A stretch of 64,000 nucleotides of DNA from Humulus lupulus (Eukaryota; Streptophyta; Magnoliopsida; Rosales; Cannabaceae). The position numbers and the translations under genes were made by a program. The notes under the pieces were generated by a model. That model saw only the letters and a program-made list of their open reading frames with translations. It searched no databases and was not told the origin of the DNA. The stretch lies in assembly GCF_963169125.1 (NCBI RefSeq), contig NC_084798.1, positions 173,071,980 through 173,135,979 on the forward strand, given 5' to 3'. Positions 50,013 to 62,885 of this stretch are shown here, one piece after another; positions within the stretch are counted from its first letter, which is position 1, and every line of letters begins with the position of its first letter.

Positions 50013-51647
50013 TATGTTTGCTGCTATTGCTCGTTCTCATGGCGATGATGGAGCAGGTGATCTTCCTCCAGATCCTACGCGGGTGCTTACTTCCTCTGAG
50101 ACATGTAATATACTATAATTAGTCTATGTTTTATCAATAAATGACAAATTGTTATTATTTTATTAAATTTTATTTTATTGTTTAATTAAAATATGCAGTG
50201 GCTGTCGCAAAAAGAAGAGGTCGATTTGGATCCAAAAATTTATAGCAGCTCGCAGATGACAATAAAGGTCTGTTGAATTTACAATTTGATTGGAAGGAGA
50301 GAACCTACAAAGCAGTTGGTGATTTAGGGACATCGTTCACGAGACTTATTGGTAACCTTATTGGTCACCATGTTCTGTTATATTATGATTCGTGGCAGAG
50401 TATTCCGAATGAGCACAAGATAGGATTGACGCAAAAGACTGAGGTAAATTTATCAACTTATTCACATGTAATGTTTTTTATAATTTCAAAATTCTAACAA
50501 GTACGATTTTTTTTTGAAGGATTTTTTCATTCTTCCCCGAGCTCTCCCTGAGTGGCGACTGATAGAGACTGACATTGAGCGAGAGTTTCAGGATCTCTAC
50601 AAAATGTCGCAAAAAAAAAAAAAAAACACTTCGATGAACATGGAGGGTATGATGATATCAAGATAGCCAGAAAGAATCCACCGGAGGACATGGGCAATGA
50701 GAGTTGGCAGAAGTTGGTTGACCTTTTCACCACTCCATAGTTCATGGCACGCTCAAAGGCAAATGCTACCAACAGAGCAAAACAGAAGTATCCAAGTCTC
50801 CATAGATCGACCTCTTATGCTTCTGCTCAATTAAAAAAGGTAAATAAAATATATAGATATTTGAAATATTTTTCAGTTATCTTAATAAAAATTTCAATAT
50901 TTAACTGATATTTTGTTACATTTTGTTTTCAAAAGATGATCTTCAGACTAAGGAACTGCCAAACATTATTGATACGTTCCATGACATGCACAATCATCTG
51001 ACACGTGGATGGGTGAACACGAATGCTAGTGACACATATGTGAGTAACTTTCTAAGTTTTGTATATATGTTTATTATTTATTTATATTATGTATTAATTA
51101 TCTTATTTCTAAACTGCAGGATGCCTTGCAGCAAGAAGTCCAAACACAATCCCAATCTCAATCCCAATCCCAATCCCAACCTGTATCTTCAGCAGGAAGT
51201 GCCTCTGTCGATGAGACACAAGTTATCTCAAAGGTACTTGATCAATGTCATGGCCACAACCGAGGTATTGGACGGAATTTGAAGGGAACTAGTACCTTTG
51301 CCTCAAGTGCCACCAGATCCTCTTCACAATCAGAGGCATCACCATTTACGTCCACCATAGTTGGCCCTCCAATGGTACCAGCTGAGGTTTTCTAGTCCAT
51401 GGTTCAACACTTCAGTCAAGCCATTACGACCCAGAACAAAAACTTCCAACAAATGCAACAATTTATGCGAGCTACAAATCCGAACATCCAAGCTCCACAA
51501 TTTCAGCCTGTGAACTTGGACATGAATATGATACAGTCCATGGTGGCGAACTTTCCAGGCTCGGGCCAATTTCCACCACAGCAGCCACAACCACTACAGC
51601 AGCCCGACGACGATGACAGCTTTGCGATTAATTTATATGCCATTTAG
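50013..51647 (+). pseudogene. TNPA-like CACTA accessory protein gene, decayed
   Basis: Exon-like pieces are 50013 to about 50104, 50199-50442, 50518-50838, 50935-51040 and 51120-51647, separated by short GT-AG-like introns. Features are LQFDWKERTYKAVGDLGTSF, HHVLLYYDSWQSIP, DFFILPRALPEWRL, a Ser-Gln repeat (QSQSQSQSQSQ) encoded by CAATCCCAATC units, and a Gln/Pro-rich end. An A run near 50610 shifts the frame, and stops follow at 50741 and 51395. It is probably the partner protein that binds the subterminal repeats. Confidence 0.7.
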
Positions 51648-51869
51648 TTTGGTTATATTATTCTTTTAAATTTATTAATATTTTGTGTTTTTTGTTTTAC
51701 ATTTTGGAGACTATACTACTTATGTTTGTACTAAGTTGAACAAAATTATTTTTATCTTGATATCATATTAAAATGAAATATTGTTTTATTAATAATAAAT
51801 TGGTTTTATTATTTAATTAAATAAATTTTAATTAATATAATTAAATAATTTTTATAAAAAAATTATATA
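51648..51869. other. 3' non-coding region of the beheaded CACTA
   Basis: AT-rich, and no features are recognised. Confidence 0.5.
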
Positions 51870-52298
51870 CCTACAGCGATGACATGTCATTGCAGTAGGG
51901 TGCTCATTGAACACGAAAATCTGAGATTTCGTGACTCGACGGTGACGACTTTTCGCTGCAGATATATAAACCTAGACACTCTACAATGATGACATGTCAT
52001 CGCTGTAGATGTTGGAGGTCCATGGACCTACAGCGGCGACATGTGGTCGCTGTAGGAGTTTTTGAAATTCAAATTTTGCAACCACCTACAACGATGATAT
52101 CTCATCGCAATATCCTAGTTCAACCCAAAAAAAAGGATTTCCTACTGCGACCGACATGTCGTCCCTCTAGTAAAACCCTACTGTGACGTCTGTGTTTTGT
52201 CGTCGCTGTAGGTCGCTACACATATAGACCTACAACAACGAATTTTTGATCTACAATGACGATAAAAGTAGTCGTTGTAGACCTATTTTCCTGTAGTG
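51870..52298. repeat. CACTA 3' subterminal repeats and TIR
   Basis: Motifs such as CTACAGCGATGACATGTCATCGCTGTAG recur in both orientations and end at the terminus CTATTTTCCTGTAGTG. Confidence 0.8.
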
Positions 52299-52473
52299 GT
52301 AACATGCATAATTCAGGGGGAATTTCCAACATCGCAAATCATTCAGGGGGCACAATCATATAGTGGTCATAGTTTGGGGAGCAAAAATTCTATTTATTCT
52401 ATTCTATATATTATCATCCTTAAATTTAAGCCAAAATTTACCAATATCAAATTCTAGTTCTTCAACACACACA

Positions 52474-54176
52474 ATGTTTTGCGTCCTTGAAAGATTTATT
52501 GAGCAACTATCTTTAAAACTCGAGGCAGATTTTGAAGTTAATGAGGATGTTGTCAAAATAGGAATCCTTGCCAAAATGTTTGGCATGCATCGTACCACTA
52601 ATAGTCTTGTGAAACAAATCCTCTCTCGTACATGGACACCAAAGGGTGTTTGGAGAATAAAAATGATGCAGGAAGACACATGGGGTATTTCTTTGACTAT
52701 GAGGAAGATAGTAATGAGATTCTCCGAAAGTGGTCGTGGCTCATCAATGGACAACTCTTGAACCTAAGAGAATGGCTAGAAGACAGTGTTTGGCAGAATG
52801 CAGATATGGAGCAAGCAAGATTCTGGACACAAGTCCATGGATTACCAACTCCATACTTGACATGGGAGAATGCTCCAACTATCAAAGCAAAGGTTGGGGA
52901 GTACAAAGGATGTGACCAGGCTAGTAGAAGAGAAACGACAAGGAGGGGCTTCCTCAAGATAGAAGTTGATATTCCCTTTTCGCAACTACTACCGGTGAGA
53001 TTCTTACTAAACTCCTTTAAAAATATAAAATAATAGATACAATTTAAATAATGCAAACTGCCATTGCTCTGTTTCAACTGTGAGTACCTATCTCATTCGG
53101 CACAAAGATGCTCCAGAAGCAAAACCTATGTATATCCACCTATGGGAAAAGTCGTCCTGATGTATGGCCCTTGGTTGAAGGTGGGAGTACCTATACACAA
53201 CTATTTTGATATTAGAAACATGGGACTGAGGAGGGCACTAGAAGAAAGAGGGTTAACCAGAGTTTTGCCAGAAAATTCAAAAAATGACCCTCAAGAAAAC
53301 TTGGAGGATTAGGCGGGGATGTCAAACACCACAAACGAGCCGATTGGAGGGGATAAAAGGAAATTTGAGAGACAACTGAATTAAGAAGAGTTAGGGCCAT
53401 CAACAGATCATATAATTTTAGGTACTCAAAACCCTATTCAAGGCGAGAGCAATATCCACAAGGAAAAGACTCATCCCATTGCCCAAATAGGAGAGGACCC
53501 CCGAGATAAAGGAGTCATTAAAGGCTTTATGGAAAATTTGGGGCCCACAGTGAAGCAAATGGTAGAAATACCTCATTACAAACTATGCAAGTCACGTACT
53601 CCCCATCACCACCCAAAGGCCACATTCTTACCATGGCCTAGTGATGCCAAAATGGAGCAATTTGTGGAGAAGATGATAGTCCCAAGGGAAGTGGACAAAT
53701 ATGAGGCCCATAATACTATCTTCCATGATCCTCTAGACCTCTCCAGTAGAATATGTAGTGCCATGGTGCCCAAGAAAAGGCAGGCACACCACTTTATCAC
53801 CCCAGTTATACAATCGAATCACACGACTATGAATTCACAAGTTCCCCTGATAAACTACCGACATTCACTTCATTAGAAAGTGAGCAATTCATCAAAGAAG
53901 GAAAAGGAGAGGCTGGATCATCCTCAAAGAAACAATCGAAGAGGGCAATGAAAGACACTACAACAAGATCAAGTAAGAAGAATGCTGACATGAAGAGGAT
54001 GACCAAACCTAGTGCGATCCTATTTGAACACAATGAGGATTATGAAACCAGAGGTAACGTTACTAAAAATTTCTTTGAACTTGAAATCATAGTAGACCCA
54101 CTATTTCACTTGGGCGAGGAGGCGACCCTTATGAAGCTCCCTACTCCCAATGAGAGTTCTATCTTGGAGTTGTCAG
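52474..54176 (+). pseudogene. DUF4283 / zinc-knuckle retroelement ORF, truncated
   Basis: Starts MFCVLERFIEQL. The DUF4283-like part (ILSRTWTPKGVWRI, WSWLINGQLLNLREW, FWTQVHGLPTPYLTW) is split by a frameshift near 52665. A CCHC-type knuckle (LCFNCEYLSHSAQRCS) follows in another frame after about 60 bp of non-coding sequence at 52990-53060. Later segments (53529-53876, 53948-54176) are open but not recognised. This pattern is typical of LINE ORF1-like or captured plant gag-like proteins. The Tekay LTR cuts it at 54177, so its 3' part lies outside the window. Confidence 0.65.
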
Positions 54177-55332
54177 TGTAATGCCCCGACTAATTCTAGA
54201 CTTCAGACCATTAAAAACAACTACAACATAGCTACTAACTTGAATACATATATAGGAAATAACATAAATTTATTTAAAACCCAAAATATTGTGCCAAATA
54301 CAAAGTAAAGTATGAAATATAAAATACGGTATGGGTACCTATTGTTTAGTACATAAATAAAACATCATAACTTGAATCAAATGTTTAAAAACTAAGTGCG
54401 GAAATACATAAAAACATAAATCAAAAGACTTAAAAACAACGTCATCCTTGATCTTCCAGCAGTCCATTCATTCCATTCATCCTCAACACACATGCCAAGC
54501 TGCCATGAATCTTTCCCGCCTTCCATATTCATTTTCCTGCATCATTCTAAAAACAAAGGAATGGGCATAATGCCCAGCAAGGAAAATCTACTAACAACAT
54601 ATAACATAAATCATAAACATAAGACTATATCATAAACATATACTATAAAACATATGACTATAAAAAAACGTATATCATATAGGACTACAATATTAATGGC
54701 CATTAACTCATTACTGTAGCATGTGATAAAACCATCTAGGTCATCAGTCTACTAATCGATGTAGGTTAATCATAAGGTAGTATATGATAACCCATCTAGG
54801 TCCTCTGTCTACTAATCGAGGTAGGGTAAATCATAACTCTAAACTACGATAATGATAAAAATTCTTGGGGTTTGCAATCTAACCAACTATAAGCCCCAAG
54901 TGACTACAAAACATATTTATACATATTATAGCATAAAACATAAAACATATCATAACATAAACATATAAAACATATATTCTAACCTATTTTCCTTACCAAA
55001 AACCGGGATATAGAGACAAGAACGGGATTTGGAACACTCCTAAAACCAATAGTAAAACCATGAGTTTCTAAAGAAAAGGGATGAAAAAGAGAACTAAACG
55101 ATCAAAGAAGAAACTTACCGAAAAGAACCGTAAGTTTCAAGAAACTTAAACACCTAATCAAGAATCATAAACAAGAGTTAGGATCTGAAAGAAAATAAAA
55201 GAAAACTAAAGAACCATGAATAACTAAACTTAAGGATAGGAATACCTTGAATGAACTATGACTTGATCTATACCTCGATACCAAAATAGCTCTATATCTT
55301 ACTTCCCAAGTGTTTAGAAAAGCCTATATTGG

Positions 55333-56823
55333 TGTGGATGCCAAAAATCCACCAAGAAAAAAATCCACAGTACATGGTGAAAATACAAGGCTAAAGGTCA
55401 CTTAGTCACATTATCAGGCTCAGACCTATAAGTCTTGTGAAACTGAGAGATTGTCCCAAGGGAAGCATCACTTAGTGAGCCATGAAGTGTGGCCTTTGTG
55501 GATGCTCAATATTCCATGCCCATAAAAGACTCAAAGTGTATGCTTAGGCCCCATAAACGCCCAAAATTATGGCTGGGTTGGGGTGACCCCGAGCCACTGT
55601 TGCCTCTCGCGCGGCAGCCCTGATGGCCTTGCGTGCACTAGCACCAGGCGAGGCCACCCCCTCGCGCGCGCCAGCACCAGGCGAGGCTCTTTTCCTCGCG
55701 CAAGCCCAACATCAGGCGAGGCCACCCCCTCGCGCGCTCCAGCACCAGGCGAGGCCACCGCCAGCACCAGGCGAGGCCCCCTGCCTCGCGCGCGCCCAGC
55801 ACCAGGCGAGGCCACCGCCAGCACCAGGCGAGGCCCCCTACCTCGCGCGCGCCCAGCACCAGGCGAGGCCACGTGTCTCGCGCGCGCCCAGCACCATGCG
55901 AGGACCCGCATCCCGCGCGCGCCACGTCATCAACAGGCCTTCCAAGGAGGTCTCGTGAAGGAATAGGAGCCATGCCATGGCCTTCAAAGTCTGATTGGCA
56001 TGGGAGCCACGCCACCAGGTGGCCACGCGAGTGGGACGACATGCCAAGGGAGCCGTGTCCACAAGGGGCTCGCGAGGAAGGCGTCTCGCCTTGCACCCTT
56101 AGACATCTGTTGAGGCCACATGCCCATCACCCATGTTCATGAGTGACCTCGGGGTGCTTCAGGCATCCCATGCCAAGGACCCGAGAGCCTCGCCTCATGT
56201 CATGACCACTGCATGCACCAAGTGTCCCATTCCCTATGCCTTGAAGACCCCAATGCTTAGAGGTCCGGGTACGAGTCGAATGGAACATTCATGTACGATC
56301 TAGTACTGGGTACGGCCCTTAGGACCCTGTATGTCGAAGTACGGACACCCGTACCAGTGGGGAGTGAGAATGCTGGAATAAGAGTTATGGCCCGTACGTC
56401 CACGGCCAGGAGTCAGAGTCGACACCACTACCACCTGCGCTACTATGTCTGTCCCCACTCCACTGACATGGGTACGGACAAGTAGTGGAGACATCCTCCT
56501 GACGCCTGCCCCTGTATTGGATGCAAGACCTCAGCTTCTGAAACCACTCTCCTGACAGAGTACTTATGTACCATTTGGTCTTCTGGACCACCATGTATCC
56601 CAGGACATTAGAGCCTACTATAAAAATGACCCCTCTCCCACATGAGAAGGGGTTGGAAAATTCATTATATGCAGAGGCTATTGAGAAATATACTAAGGCT
56701 TGCTCCATTGTTTATCTATGTTTACTTTTCCTTAAAGTTTATTCTTAGTTCTTATATAAACTTTGCCTGACTTACCTTTGAGTTTTCCGATCTAATTTCG
56801 TTGACGAGATTTCACCGTCAACA
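55333..56823 (+). mobile_element. Solo LTR nested in the Tekay LTR, target duplication ATTGG
   Basis: Starts TGTGGATGCC, ends TTCACCGTCAACA, flanked by ATTGG at 55328-55332 and 56824-56828. A plus-strand TATAAAAATGACC lies near 56620. Its ends match the solo LTR in the NUP1-like intron. It carries a much longer GC-rich tandem array. Confidence 0.92.
55625..55925. repeat. GC-rich minisatellite in the nested solo LTR
   Basis: About eight units built on CCAGCACCAGGCGAGGC and CTCGCGCGCGCC, with periods of about 36-57 bp. It is very CpG-rich within an AT-rich window. Open frames across it on both strands are by-products of the repeat. Confidence 0.85.
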
Positions 56824-57705
56824 ATTGGAAAAGCTTTTATCCCAAAACCCAAGTGTTTCTCTCTAGAATAATCTTAGCAGCTTGAAGACTTTGAAGAATT
56901 CTTGAAGAATGAAGGAAATGGCTGACTACTAGGTCCTATTTATAGAGTTAACGAAGTGAAACTAACCTCTTTTAATTTGAATAAATAAATGAATATAAAA
57001 TGAAAAAGATTTGAATTTTCGTTCAGCAGATGCCTAGAACTCGGTCAAAATCGTTCAAGGGCAAGTCCAAGTGGTTAAGGCTGTTTTTAAATTTATAATC
57101 CTCAAGCTTCCAAAAATATATGGTAGGGGCGATATATCACCTACCTGGGTGATATATCGCCTAGACCTATATCCCGAGCCCCGTTCGTTCGTTCGTACGA
57201 AGTCGACATGTTTTACGTATCTCCCGTAGGCGATATATCGACCCCTATGGCTGCGATATATCGACATACGTTGATATATCAAACATGATTTTGCACTTTT
57301 TTAGCATATTTTGAATTGATTAAACAACTTTGATTGGGTCAAAACGTGATCCTAATAGTTGATGGAAGGTTCTAGAGCTTCTAAATCTTTCTTTTATTTA
57401 AACTATTCATAAAAAATACTTAAATCCTTAATAAACATGATTATGAAAAATGTCATGCTCTTATTAATTCTATCTAAACCTTAGGTTATAATAACTATAT
57501 TTCTAGGACCAACAATATTAATAAAACCTTATGTTATAGTTAATATTTCTAAACTATAGGTTAAACTTATAAAATCCATAACTGTTGCTATGCGTTTCCA
57601 ACTAAGTCCCGACTTGAACCAAAATCCACGGAAACTAACATACTACAAACTAATACTAGCTACTACTACTACTATCTAGCTAAGTAAAAATTATGGGACA
57701 CTACA

Positions 57706-57720
57706 ATTCTCCCCTACTTA
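57706..57720 (-). other. Polypurine tract of the Tekay element
   Basis: The minus strand reads TAAGTAGGGGAGAAT immediately before the LTR start TGTAGTGTCCC. Confidence 0.85.
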
Positions 57721-60700
57721 ATAGAATTTCTTCCCCAAAATTTACTTACCAAAAAATTTCGGATACCATGCTAACATGTCTCCCTCCAACTCCCACGTTG
57801 CCTCACATTCAGAACTATTACTCCATAGGACCTTGACTATTGGAATACTCTTAGACCGTAATTCCTTTATCCCTCTCTCTAGGATGCTAACCGATCATTC
57901 CTCGTAACTCAAGTATTTCTCGAGTGCTATCGTATCGTACTTGAGGACGTGAGATGGGTCTGACACATATCTACGCATCATCGAGATGTGAAATACATTG
58001 TGGCTATATGCTAGAGCTGGCAGTAGGGCTAATCTATATGCAACTGTTCCCACCTTGTCTAATATCTCAAACTATAAATTGGGGACTAAGTTTGCCTTTC
58101 TTCCCAAACCGCTTCACACCTTTCATAGGAGATATCTTTAAGAAGACTTGATCTCCGACTTTGAATTCAACATCACGCCGCTTGGCATCCGCATAACTTT
58201 TCTGTCGGCTCTGAGCAGCGAGTATACGCTTTCTAATTAGCGCTAATGCATTCTGAGCCTCTCTAACAACTTCGGGTCCAAGAAGTTGCCTTTCTCCTAC
58301 CTCGTCCCAATGTAACGACGATTGACACTTCCTTCCATAAAGTAACTCATAGGGTGCCATCCCGATCGTTGACTGGTAGCTATTGTTGTAGGAGAACTCT
58401 ATAAGTGGCAAATACTTACTCCATGATCCTTCGAAATCGAGTACACAAGCGCGCAACATATCTTCTAAAACATGTATGGTATGCTCGGACTGACCGTCGG
58501 TCTGAGGATGAAATGCCGTGCTAAGACTTAACTTGGTACCCATGGCTTGCTGCAATCTTCCCCAAAATCTCGATGTAAACACCGATCCTCTATCAGATAA
58601 TATGGTCTTAGGGATTCCATGTAGTCATACTATTTCTTGAACATAAATGTCTGCGTACTAGTCTGCTGTGTATGTAGTCCTAAGAGGCAGGAAGTGAGCT
58701 GACTTGGTTAGTCTGTCTACTACTATCTAAGCCGAGTCATGCTGCTTATTTGTTCATGGAAATCCTGTCACAAAGTCTATGGCTATTTCTTCCCACTTCC
58801 ATTCCGGAATACTAAGAGGTTGCAATAAGCCTGCAGGCCGCTGATGTTCTGCTTTCACTTGCTGGCATACTAAGCATTTATACACATATTCTGCTACGTC
58901 TTTCTTCATTCCTGGCCACATATATAATTCCTTAAGGTCGTGAGTCATCTTGGTCGACCCTGGGTGAACTGAGTATGGAGTATTGTGTGTCTCTTCTAAA
59001 ATCTTCATCTTAATTCCATAGTCATTCGGTATGCATACCCATCCCTTATATCTCAAGAACCCCTGTTTTGATATAGAGAAACCTGTGGCCTTGCCTTCTT
59101 TGACTGCAGCTATGTGAGATATTAACGTGTCATCATGCCCTTTCCTAATTTGTATATCTTCTAACAGACCTGACTAGATGGACAAGTTAGCCAGTTTACC
59201 AATAACTACTTCTATTCCGGCATTGATCAGCTCTTGCTGAAGAGGCTTTTCTATTCCGGATATTGCTGCTAGATTCCTGTAACTCTTCCTGCTTAGCGCA
59301 TCAACAACTATGTTTTCTTTTCCTAGGTGGTATAGGATTTCATAGTCATAATCCTTTACTAGTTCTAACCACCTGCACTGCCTCATGTTGAGCTCCTTCT
59401 GTGTGAAGAAACACTTTAAGCTCTTGTGGTTCGTATAAATCTCACATCGTTCTCCATAAAGATAGTGGCGCTAGATTTTCAATGCGAAGACCACCGCTGC
59501 CAACTCCATATCATGCGTTGGATAGCGTTGCTTGTATTCCTTCAGCTGCCTTGAGGCATAGGCTATCACTTTGTCATTCTGCATTAGCACAAAACCCAAA
59601 CCTTGCTTCGACGGGTCATAGTATACTACAAACTTGTCATTGGGTGTCGGTACACAAAGTACTGGTGCTGAGCATAGCTTATCCTTGAGTAATTGGAAGC
59701 TCTTTTCACATCTATCTGTCTAGTTGAACTTTTGCTGTTTCCAGGTCAGGTTAGTAAGCAGAGTGGCTATCTTAGAAAAGCCTTCTACAAACCTCCGATA
59801 ATAGCCTGCTAGCCCGAGAAAACTTCTAACTTCTGATGCATTCTTAGGTCTAAGCCAATCCTTCACAGCCTCTAACTTAGCTGGGTCTACAGCGACTCCA
59901 TCTTTGGATACTATGTGGCCGAGGAACGGTACTTCCGAGAGCCAAAATTCACACTTCTCAAAATTTGCATAAAGTTGATGCTTCTTCAATCGCAGCATGG
60001 TCATTCTTAAATGTTACTCATGCTCGACTTCGTTCTTGGAGTACACCAAAATATCGTCGATGAATACTACAACGAATTTGTCCAAGTAATCCTTGAAGAC
60101 CCTATTCATTAAATCCATAAATGCGGCTAGAGCATTTGTAAGAACAAAAGACATAACCAAAAACTCATAATGTCCATATCGAGTTCTAAAAGCTGTCTTT
60201 GGAATATCCTTTTCCCGTACCTGGAGCTGGTGATAACCGGACCGTAAATTGATCTTAGAAAACACGGTCACTCCTCGGAGTTGATCAAACAAGTCATCAA
60301 TCCGGGGTAGCGGGTACTTATTCTTAATTGTCACCTTATTCAAATCGTGGTAATCTATACACATCTGCATGCTTCCGTCCTTCTTCTTCACAAATAGAAC
60401 TGGTGCTCCCCATGGTGAATGGCTTGGTCTAATGAAACCCAAGTCTAAGAGTTCTTGTAGCTGCGTCTTCAACTCCTTGAGTTCGGTAGGTGCCATCCAG
60501 TATGGTTCCTTTGAGATAGGCTCAGTTCTCGGTACTAGTTCGATTGTGAAGTCAATTTCTCGAGTCCGCGGAAATCCTGGTAAGTCGTTAGGAAATATTT
60601 CTGGAAATTCTTTTATGATGCGGACGTCTCCAACCTTTAGTGGTGTTTCCTTTGCCACATCTGTGACACTTGCTAAGAATGCGTGACATCCTTTCTCAAT

Positions 60701-61200
60701 CATCTTCTGAGCTTTGAGAGAAGAAATAAGCGGTGTCCGTAGTCCTGAAACCTTTCCCATAACACATAGTTTCTGACCACCGGGAGTTTCGAACATCACT
60801 TTCTTGCGTCTACAGTTGATGGTTGCGCCATGCCTTGCAAGCCAATCTATGGCCATTATTACATCGAAGTCTTTGATCTCTAGCTCTATAAGGTCTCCTT
60901 CTAGTTCTACGCCCTCTATTTTGATCAGTTCGCCTTGTACCGTGATGATAGGACTACTTCACCCGAAGGCAATTCTGTCACAAACCTAGTTCTAAATCTT
61001 TCCCAAGGTTTGTCTAATTTCTCTATCATTCCTAATGAGATATAAGAGTGTGTTGCTCGCGAATCAAATAATATTGAACATATATTATCGAGGATAGGAA
61101 TCTGACCTGTGACTACTTTGTACTAGCTTCAGCTTCTCCCTGGGTCAAGGCAAAGACTTTGGCTGGAACCATCTTGTTGTCCCTTTTTTCTTCTTGCTTG
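57721..61200 (-). pseudogene. Tekay pol: protease, RT, RNase H, integrase, chromodomain
   Basis: Protease near 61050 reads LFDSRATHSY, where the active-site triad is normally D-S/T-G. RT (60856-60014) keeps FIDDILVYS, but the first catalytic Asp is Asn in [12 protein letters not shown] (60248-60250). RNase H follows (YDPSKQGLG, then [11 protein letters not shown] at 59174-59386). Integrase (59056-58067) has the HHCC zinc region, IDFVTGFP, LSDRGSVF and QTDGQSEH. Chromodomain-like sequence (IVKVLWSNSSECEATWELE) ends near 57740. Most pieces share one frame interrupted by in-frame stops (for example near 60014, 59720, 59174 and 58754). Confidence 0.87.
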
Positions 61201-62372
61201 AGCTATGGAGATTGTTTCTTCGGATGACCCTCCTGAACACAACTGTAACATCCTTTAGTGTTTGCACGACACTTCCCAGGATGTTTCTTTTGGCATTTGG
61301 AGCACTGTGGGTATTCTACATAACCCGACCTATTACTTCTATTGTTTGTCCGTGCTCTTTTGTAATTTTCGGATTGCTTATTGTCAAGATGCCTTCTTTT
61401 CTGACCATTATTGTTGCTATGCTGATGATTGTTGTTGTGGTTTCGACCATTATGAGGTTGATTTTGATGCTTAGGTTTGGGCTTGCTGGCCTCCTCCTTA
61501 CTAACATTCACCTGAAGCCTTTCCACTTCTATAGCCGTTTCTAGAGCATCGGTGTAAGAAGTGGTTCCAGGATTTGTTAGTTTGACTCCTAGCTCAATCT
61601 TTGGTCTGAGTCCTCTAACGAACTTGGTGACCCTCAAAAAGTTAGTTGGGACCAACTCTCGTGCAAACTTGGCTAGTCGATTGAGCTGTTGAGCATACTA
61701 TGCTACCGTCTAGTTGCCCTGCTTCAGACTGGTGAACTCTTCTACCCTTGTATCGATGACTGTCGAGTTTTAGTACTTCTTGTGAAAGAGCTCCACAAAT
61801 CTAGTCCATGTCATGGTGGCGACGTCGTGAGTTTGCTGTACTAAATCCCACCAGATTCTGGCATCCTTCTTTAGAAGAGACGAAACACAGGATATGCGGT
61901 CCGCGTTGCCGAGATTCATGTGTGCTAGAATCAGCTCTACATTCCTGAGCCATTCTTTCGCCTCGAACAGGTCGGTTGTCCCTTCAAAGTTTGGAGCATG
62001 TTTCTTACGAAATTGCTCATAGAATGGCTCCATGTACTGAGCTGGGTAAGACACATAGTTCGCCATTGGCCATCCCCCATAAGGACCTACTTGTTGGGGT
62101 GCTTGAGCCATTTGCTGCGGTTGCGGCTGAGATTAAGGCTAAGTCTGTGGCTGCAGCTGAGCCTATTGTCGTTGTTGCTGCAATAATTTTTCCACTTGTT
62201 GTCGTAGCTGGACAATTTCAACGGTGTTGTCAACCGGAGGCTGCAGTGCACTTCTGTTAGCAGCAGCATTGGTAGCACGCATTCCCCTTCTTTGGACTAG
62301 AGGGGCTTCGTTAGTCTCGTTGGCGGCGCTGGAGGCATTGCCAGCTGTGCGTACTGATCTTCTGAGCGACAT
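61201..62372 (-). pseudogene. Tekay gag, with several in-frame stops
   Basis: Begins MSLRRSVRTAGN. The retrotransposon gag core is FRKKHAPNFEGTTDLFEAKEW ending LKKDARIWWDLV. Two knuckle motifs follow (CSKCQKKHPGKC and CYSCVQEGHPKKQS, the last Cys replaced by Ser). About six TAG/TAA codons interrupt a single frame, several of them where Gln would be expected. The next ORF (pol) lies in a different frame. Confidence 0.82.
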
Positions 62373-62381
62373 CTTCAGCAA

Positions 62382-62885
62382 ATTTCTAACAGTCGAGAAA
62401 ACATGTTAGAACTTACCCTAATAGGTTCTAAGGCAAAACTTAGTCTAAGCAAACTTATTCTTATAAAAAAATTATGTAAGCCTTCTTTTATAATTAGGGT
62501 GTGTTTCTATACATAGAAAATTAGCCATCTTTATTATTTCTAAGTCTGTTTCTAATAATCCTATATGACTTAATTCTCAGGCTCAAAACTCGTCGCTGTT
62601 CCAAAGTTAACCATATTGAGGGGGGCTGGGATCAGTAAAATCCTTCCCATTACCATGGCCCCCTAACTTTCAATATAGAACTTGGTTCATTGATTTGTAT
62701 CCACCCTCACCGAACTTGGTCATTATTTATTGAATTTATTATTTATTATGATTGTAAAAAAAATCAAACTCATAAATGTCATTTAAAAATAACAATAATA
62801 TTTATTTGGAAAAAGATTTTCACTAAGTACAATTATAAATGCAAATAAATAAATAAGAAATAAACTAAAATAACTAGGGATAAAT
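62382..62885 (-). other. Leader between upstream ORF and gag
   Basis: About 500 bp without coding content. It includes a run around 62640-62690 of GCCATGGTAATGGG/AGTTAGGGG-like sequence. Nothing further is recognised. Confidence 0.5.

Larger units (their letters stand above)
44183..52298 (+). mobile_element. CACTA element body lacking its 5' end
   Basis: The 3' terminus TTTTCCTGTAGTG ends at 52298, preceded by subterminal repeats of the same family as the palindrome. TNP2 and TNPA-like genes follow in normal CACTA order. The 5' TIR, subterminal region, leader and first TNP2 codons are absent. At 44183 the element begins inside the transposase-associated domain. The left and right flanks (TTG before 23162, GTA after 52298) do not form a 3-bp duplication. 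Confidence 0.8.
22376..52405. mobile_element. Foldback MITE copy 2, split by about 29 kb of nested insertions
   Basis: The left part 22376-23161 matches copy 1 (10344-11319) from its outer end through the folded centre. The right outer end resumes at 52299-52405. The 9-bp sequence ATATATTAT lies immediately outside both ends (22367-22375 and 52406-52414), which is typical of Mutator-like elements. The right tip carries a small ATTCT duplication. About 150 bp of the MITE (the part next to TTTGGTAGCGG in copy 1, up to CAGTAACG) is missing at the point of interruption. Everything from 23162 to 52298 is later insertion. Confidence 0.85.
54177..57705 (-). repeat. 3' LTR of the Tekay element, with nested solo LTR
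   Basis: On the minus strand it starts TGTAGTGTCCC (57705) directly after the PPT and ends GGGGCATTACA (54177). Without the nested insertion its length would be about 2.0 kb. A TATAAATAGGACC box on the minus strand is near 56935-56947. Confidence 0.88.

Noticed and set aside
52404..53077. Minus-strand ORFs opposite the DUF4283 gene
   Set aside because: They are shadows of the plus-strand retroelement ORF and show no recognisable domain.
55583..56096. Long overlapping GC-rich ORFs on both strands
   Set aside because: They arise from the CCAGCACCAGGCGAGGC minisatellite inside a solo LTR. The protein repeats are artefacts and frames are open in several phases.
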